A DNA stretch of 64,000 bases from Myxococcus landrumus (GTDB lineage Bacteria > Myxococcota > Myxococcia > Myxococcales > Myxococcaceae), in assembly GCF_017301635.1 (NCBI RefSeq), contig NZ_CP071091.1, forward strand, positions 8,548,501 to 8,612,500. The letters are read 5' to 3'. A program made the translations under genes and the position numbers. The notes beneath the pieces were generated by a model. The model was not told the origin of the DNA and did not search any database. It worked only from the letters and a program-made list of their open reading frames with translations. Numbering within the stretch: position 1 is the first letter of the stretch; each line of letters begins with the position of its first letter. This document shows, piece after piece, positions 61,190-64,000 of the stretch.

Positions 61190-61639
61190 ATGCGTCTCAT
61201 CTCGCTCGTTCCCCTGTTGTGTGGGCTGGCGGTTGTCGCCCAGGGCGGTTTCAACCGGCGGTTCGCGAGTCAGTGGGGCCTGCTGAGCGCGGTGGTGGTC
61301 AACATGGTGGTGGCGACGGTGGTCACCGTCGCCGTGTACATGGTCGCCCGCGCCGTGCCCGGCTTCTGGCCCGAGGCCGCGCCCACGGAGAGCCGCTTCT
61401 CCGGCTTCACTCCCTGGCACCTGCTGCCGGGCCTGTGTGGCGTCGTCATCGTGCTGGGCATGCCCTTGTCCATCAGCCGGATAGGCGCGGTGCAGTCCGT
61501 CCTCCTGCTCATCGCCGCGCAACTGGCCACCAGTCTCATCTGGGATGCCATGGTGGAAGGCCGCCCGGCGACACTCGCCCGAGTGGTCGGCTCCGCGCTG
61601 GCCTTCACCGGCGCGGCCATCGCCGTCTGGAAGGGCTAG
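61190..61639 (+). CDS. Small DMT-type membrane protein (DUF606/YdcZ)
   Basis: 149 residues from ATG 61190. Five hydrophobic segments: LISLVPLLCGLAVVAQGGFN, GLLSAVVVNMVVATVVTVAV, WHLLPGLCGVVIVLGMPLSI, VQSVLLLIAAQLATSLIWDA and RVVGSALAFTGAAIAVW. The N-Q-G-G-x-N-x-x-F start is typical of DUF606 proteins, half-size relatives of EamA transporters. Function of this group is unknown; probably metabolite export. It is followed at 13 bases by the receiver gene. Confidence 0.87.
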   Translation: MRLISLVPLLCGLAVVAQGGFNRRFASQWGLLSAVVVNMVVATVVTVAVYMVARAVPGFWPEAAPTESRFSGFTPWHLLPGLCGVVIVLGMPLSISRIGAVQSVLLLIAAQLATSLIWDAMVEGRPATLARVVGSALAFTGAAIAVWKG

Positions 61640-61651
61640 GTTTCAAGGCAG

Positions 61652-62065
61652 ATGCGCCGTGTCCTCATCGTCAGCCCCCATGCAGCGTCCCGCGAGCTGT
61701 TGCGCCGAGTCCTCGCCGCCGGTGACGAGGGCCTCCTCTTCTCCGCCACGGGCGACACCGACGACGCCCTGTCCGCGCTCGCCGAAGCCCCACCGGCCTT
61801 GGTCGTCGTGGACCTGCGCAGGCAGGACGAGGACCACCCGCTCTTCCTGGGGCTCTTGCGCAAGCGCTACCCCGCGCAGCCCCTCATCACGCTGCTGCCC
61901 GGCCGGCTGCGCATCTTCGACGGCGAGCAGGAGCGGGTCATCGACTCGCCCGGTGACTCCGCGGAGGCCCTCCATCTGCTCCTCGAGGCCTTGAGGACCG
62001 CGGTGCGGGAAGTGGTCGCCCAGGACCTGCTGCGGGTGCTGCGCCCGCCCATCGGCCGCGCCTGA
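61652..62065 (+). CDS. Stand-alone receiver-domain protein
   Basis: 137 residues. CheY-like: N-terminal RRVLIVSPHAASRELLRRVL, phosphoacceptor Asp in ALVVVDLRRQDEDHP, and PLITLLPGRLRIFDGEQERV. The usual D-D acidic pair is replaced by S-P-H after the first strand, so phosphorylation may be impaired. The C-terminal helix (LHLLLEALRTAVREVVAQDL) extends beyond the normal fold. No partner kinase next to it. Convergent with the outer-membrane gene. Confidence 0.72.
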   Translation: MRRVLIVSPHAASRELLRRVLAAGDEGLLFSATGDTDDALSALAEAPPALVVVDLRRQDEDHPLFLGLLRKRYPAQPLITLLPGRLRIFDGEQERVIDSPGDSAEALHLLLEALRTAVREVVAQDLLRVLRPPIGRA

Positions 62066-62075
62066 AGGGGCCGCG

Positions 62076-62702
62076 TCACAGCCGCAGCCGATAGCCCAGC
62101 GCCCCCGCGAGGAAGCCTCCGACATTCACGTCGCCCGTGGTTCGGAAGTCCATGGGAGCCAGGTGGAAGTGTGTCTCCACGAAGGCGCCACCGGGGCCGA
62201 GCGGAAGCTCCAATCCCGCCAGGGCTTGCAGTCCCAGACCGCCGCCGCTCTCCGACGCGGTGGCCCCCAGGAAGTCCGTGGTGGCCCGGTGCAGGTACAG
62301 GCCCGGGCCGCCGCCCACGTACGGCGTCAGCGAGCCCAGGGCCCGCTCGAAGCGGAACACCGCCGACAGCAGGAACGCCACCTCGCGCACCGCCAGCGTG
62401 TAGCGGCCATCGGGCGCGGGCGCGCCGAAGCCGCCCAGTTGCGGATCGGTGAGCGTGCCGGACGACTGGGGCCGGTGGTAGTTCACCTCGAGCGCCACGG
62501 TGAGGCGCCGCTTCAGGAGCGGCGTCACGTATCCCAGCTCGATGCCCAGGTAGAGGTCTCCATCCAGCGGCGCGGTGGACTTGAAGAAGCCCACCTTCGG
62601 CGCCAGCAGGATGCGTCCCGCTCCCAGACTGTCCGCCGGGTGGGCCGCGGGCGCGCTCGCGATGGCGAGAGAGGTGAGCGCCGCGAGGAGCAGTGTGTTC
62701 AT
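62076..62702 (-). CDS. Outer-membrane beta-barrel protein
   Basis: 208 residues; ATG 62700-62702 overlaps the stop of the lipoprotein gene (ATGA). Signal MNTLLLAALTSLAIASAPAA is followed by a small 8-strand type barrel: RILLAPKVGFFKSTAPLDGD, LYLGIELGYVTPLLKRRLTV, YTLAVREVAFLLSAVFRFER, SLTPYVGGGPGLYLHRATTD, GAFVETHFHLAPMDFRTTGD, and a final GALGYRLRL. Resembles OmpW/Opa-like barrels. Translational coupling suggests it works with the lipoprotein. Confidence 0.82.
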   Translation of the reverse strand: MNTLLLAALTSLAIASAPAAHPADSLGAGRILLAPKVGFFKSTAPLDGDLYLGIELGYVTPLLKRRLTVALEVNYHRPQSSGTLTDPQLGGFGAPAPDGRYTLAVREVAFLLSAVFRFERALGSLTPYVGGGPGLYLHRATTDFLGATASESGGGLGLQALAGLELPLGPGGAFVETHFHLAPMDFRTTGDVNVGGFLAGALGYRLRL

Positions 62703-63847
62703 GGGAGGTCGGCTCCTGTGTCTTGCGCGGAGTCGGAAGCGAACGTCGCCGAAGGCTCGGCCGTCACGGTGAAGCCCTCCGCCGTGGGCACCGTGCCCAC
62801 CGCGCCGCTCGGGTCCACGACCTCGAGCGCATAGGGCCCGCCGACGGCCAGCCCATGCGGACACTTCGAGTCTCCCGTGGGCGCCTCGCTGCCCGAGCAC
62901 ACCGGCACGTCCGCGGTCACCTCCGTGGCCGACCTCATCTCCACCGAGCGCAGCGCAATCCGCTGAGGCACGGAGGGGGCCGACTTCAACGGCGCCAGGA
63001 TGAAGACCTCGGGCGTGCCGGTGAAGGCGCGTTGGGTTCCCGTGGGCGCATTCCCGATGCGGATGCGCGTGTCGCTCAGCTCGCGCCCGGACCGAGGGGA
63101 GAGGCTGAGCGAGCCCAGCCGGTGGTAGCGCACGTCGAGGGCGCCGGGCACCACGGCCGAGCAGCCATCCACGTGCGTGAGCACCACGTCGAAGCGTCCC
63201 TCGCGAGTGCCTGGCGGAATCTCCGTCTCGATGCGTGTCTCGGAGACAACGCTCACGTTGAACAGGGGCTGGTCGGCCTCGCCCTCGCTCCGCAGGATGA
63301 TGAGGGGCGAGGTGCCCGCCTGGAAGTCCCGTCCCTCGATGACGATGGGGTTGATGCCTCCGGACACATAGCCATTCGGCGGCGGCACCACCCGCGTCAC
63401 CTGGGGAGGCGCCACCACCGTGAACGCGTCGGCGAGGGTGCCAGTGCCGCCCAGCGGGTTGGTGACCTCCAGGGTGTAGCGGCCCGGGGCCAGCTCCAGG
63501 GGAGGCGAGGAGTCCCGCGTGGGCAGGTCCACGAGCAGCAGCTCCGGGCGCACGTAGAACACCTGGTCTCGGGTCATCGTGTACGTGGAAGGGCCTCGCA
63601 GCGTCACCACCGGCAGCTCCACCGAGGGCGTATCGGTGAGCACGTCGGCGGGCGTCGGCGCGAAGCGCTTGCCTTGAACCTCCAGCCGCCAGCCCGTCTG
63701 GCCTCCCTGCGCGTTGCAGACGCGGGCGACGTCCGCGAGGCGCGCGCGAGGATTGGAGATGCGCTCCACCACGGGCGAGGTCCCCTCCGTCGTGCGTGAG
63801 CAGGCGCTCAGGGCGAGCAGGGCGGTGGCGGCGACTTGCAGGCGCAA
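62699..63847 (-). CDS. IPT/TIG-domain lipoprotein
   Basis: 382 residues if the TTG at 63845-63847 is the start, chosen because GGGGAGG lies six bases upstream and the result is a proper lipoprotein signal (LRLQVAATALLALSAC); a frame to 63880 exists without a site. The mature protein has repeated IPT/TIG-like beta modules: SPPLELAPGRYTLEVTNPLG, PPQVTRVVPPPNGYVSGGIN, PIVIEGRDFQAGTSPLIILR, and a C-terminal GGPYALEVVDPSGAVGTV. Surface or periplasmic; ATGA-coupled to the beta-barrel gene. Confidence 0.82.
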   Translation of the reverse strand: MRLQVAATALLALSACSRTTEGTSPVVERISNPRARLADVARVCNAQGGQTGWRLEVQGKRFAPTPADVLTDTPSVELPVVTLRGPSTYTMTRDQVFYVRPELLLVDLPTRDSSPPLELAPGRYTLEVTNPLGGTGTLADAFTVVAPPQVTRVVPPPNGYVSGGINPIVIEGRDFQAGTSPLIILRSEGEADQPLFNVSVVSETRIETEIPPGTREGRFDVVLTHVDGCSAVVPGALDVRYHRLGSLSLSPRSGRELSDTRIRIGNAPTGTQRAFTGTPEVFILAPLKSAPSVPQRIALRSVEMRSATEVTADVPVCSGSEAPTGDSKCPHGLAVGGPYALEVVDPSGAVGTVPTAEGFTVTAEPSATFASDSAQDTGADLP

Positions 63848-63927
63848 AGCATTCCTCCCCTTCGTCAATGAAGGCCCCACACGTTAGGCGGTCCTCCCCA
63901 CGGGCCCGGAGGATTTTCCGAGACCCA

Positions 63928-64000
63928 TCACTCCCCGACGCCCAGCGCGATGGGTACCTTGCGCAACTCCGCGAAGTCTCGAACCCCATGACGCGGTGCG
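63928..64000 (-). CDS. C-terminal end of an unknown protein (5' end outside window)
   Basis: Reading in from the window end, the minus strand has an open frame encoding ...HGVRDFAELRKVPIALGVGE and a TGA at 63928-63930. The amino-acid composition looks like a real protein end, but only 23 codons are visible. Confidence 0.3.
   Translation of the reverse strand, partial: APRHGVRDFAELRKVPIALGVGE

Noticed and set aside
62076..63989. One 637-codon gene at the end of the window
   Set aside because: The upstream two thirds read in a shadow frame; the real reading is a lipoprotein gene overlapping a beta-barrel gene by ATGA.

Overview
This window is a gene-dense, high-GC stretch of a chromosome that looks myxobacterial (Myxococcus/Corallococcus type). 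The reasons are strong GC3 bias with long antisense shadow frames, a eukaryote-like Ser/Thr kinase with a transmembrane segment and Pro/Thr-rich tail, many lipoproteins and secreted proteins of unknown function, and a C-terminal MYXO-CTERM-like sorting tail on a beta-helix protein. I see no rRNA, insertion sequence, prophage or CRISPR array.

Layout. 1-9.5 kb: the end of an unknown gene, two small exported or anchored proteins, then a minus-strand operon of geosmin synthase followed by two Family 2B encapsulin shell genes with a cyclic-nucleotide-binding-like insertion, closed by a clear terminator. A GNAT acetyltransferase, a tail-anchored disordered protein and an SRPBCC protein follow. 9.6-18 kb: a large secreted protein with three DUF4082 domains, L-serine ammonia-lyase, a lipoprotein gene interrupted by an in-frame TGA, and small envelope proteins. 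18-23.2 kb: cyclophilin, then two amino-acid permeases with an outer-membrane-like protein between them. 23.4-31 kb: a minus-strand cluster of a nucleoside deaminase, an unknown protein with three C-terminal W-M-x-D-F motifs, three tandem vWA proteins with acidic/His-rich tails, and a P1B-4-type metal ATPase. 31-38 kb: a Ser/Thr kinase with two secreted proteins downstream, GNAT, ammonium transporter and a UvrC/Cho-like nuclease. 38.9-53.4 kb: housekeeping and accessory genes (VOC, GST, PARG-like hydrolase, PAS histidine kinase, YqgE, MocA-like and XdhC molybdoenzyme maturation genes, beta-helix protein, YcaQ-like glycosylase, quinone oxidoreductase). 53.44-54.01 kb: a 568-base intergenic region. 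54-64 kb: an M4 metalloprotease, a phosphoesterase, regulators, an XPB-like helicase with its DUF790 partner, and an outer-membrane protein/IPT lipoprotein pair.

The most unusual feature is in the 53.44-54.01 kb intergenic region. Two tRNA halves lie there in inverted order: the 3' half at 53599-53633, six bases, then the 5' half at 53640-53677. Rejoined, they give a complete canonical cloverleaf in which all 21 stem pairs are Watson-Crick. A perfect 12-bp inverted repeat flanks them. This is the layout of a circularly permuted tRNA gene, which I know from algae and archaea but not as an established bacterial feature. The amino acid is ambiguous: Phe (GAA) if the whole loop comes from the downstream half, Pro (GGG or AGG) if the break lies inside the anticodon.

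Two other systems deserve attention: the geosmin-synthase/two-shell encapsulin operon, which suggests volatile terpene synthesis inside a protein compartment, and the vWA/W-M-x-D-F/P1B-4 ATPase cluster, which may be a multi-component metal-stress system. Starts are often GTG or TTG; where I moved a start, the reason is given in the entry.
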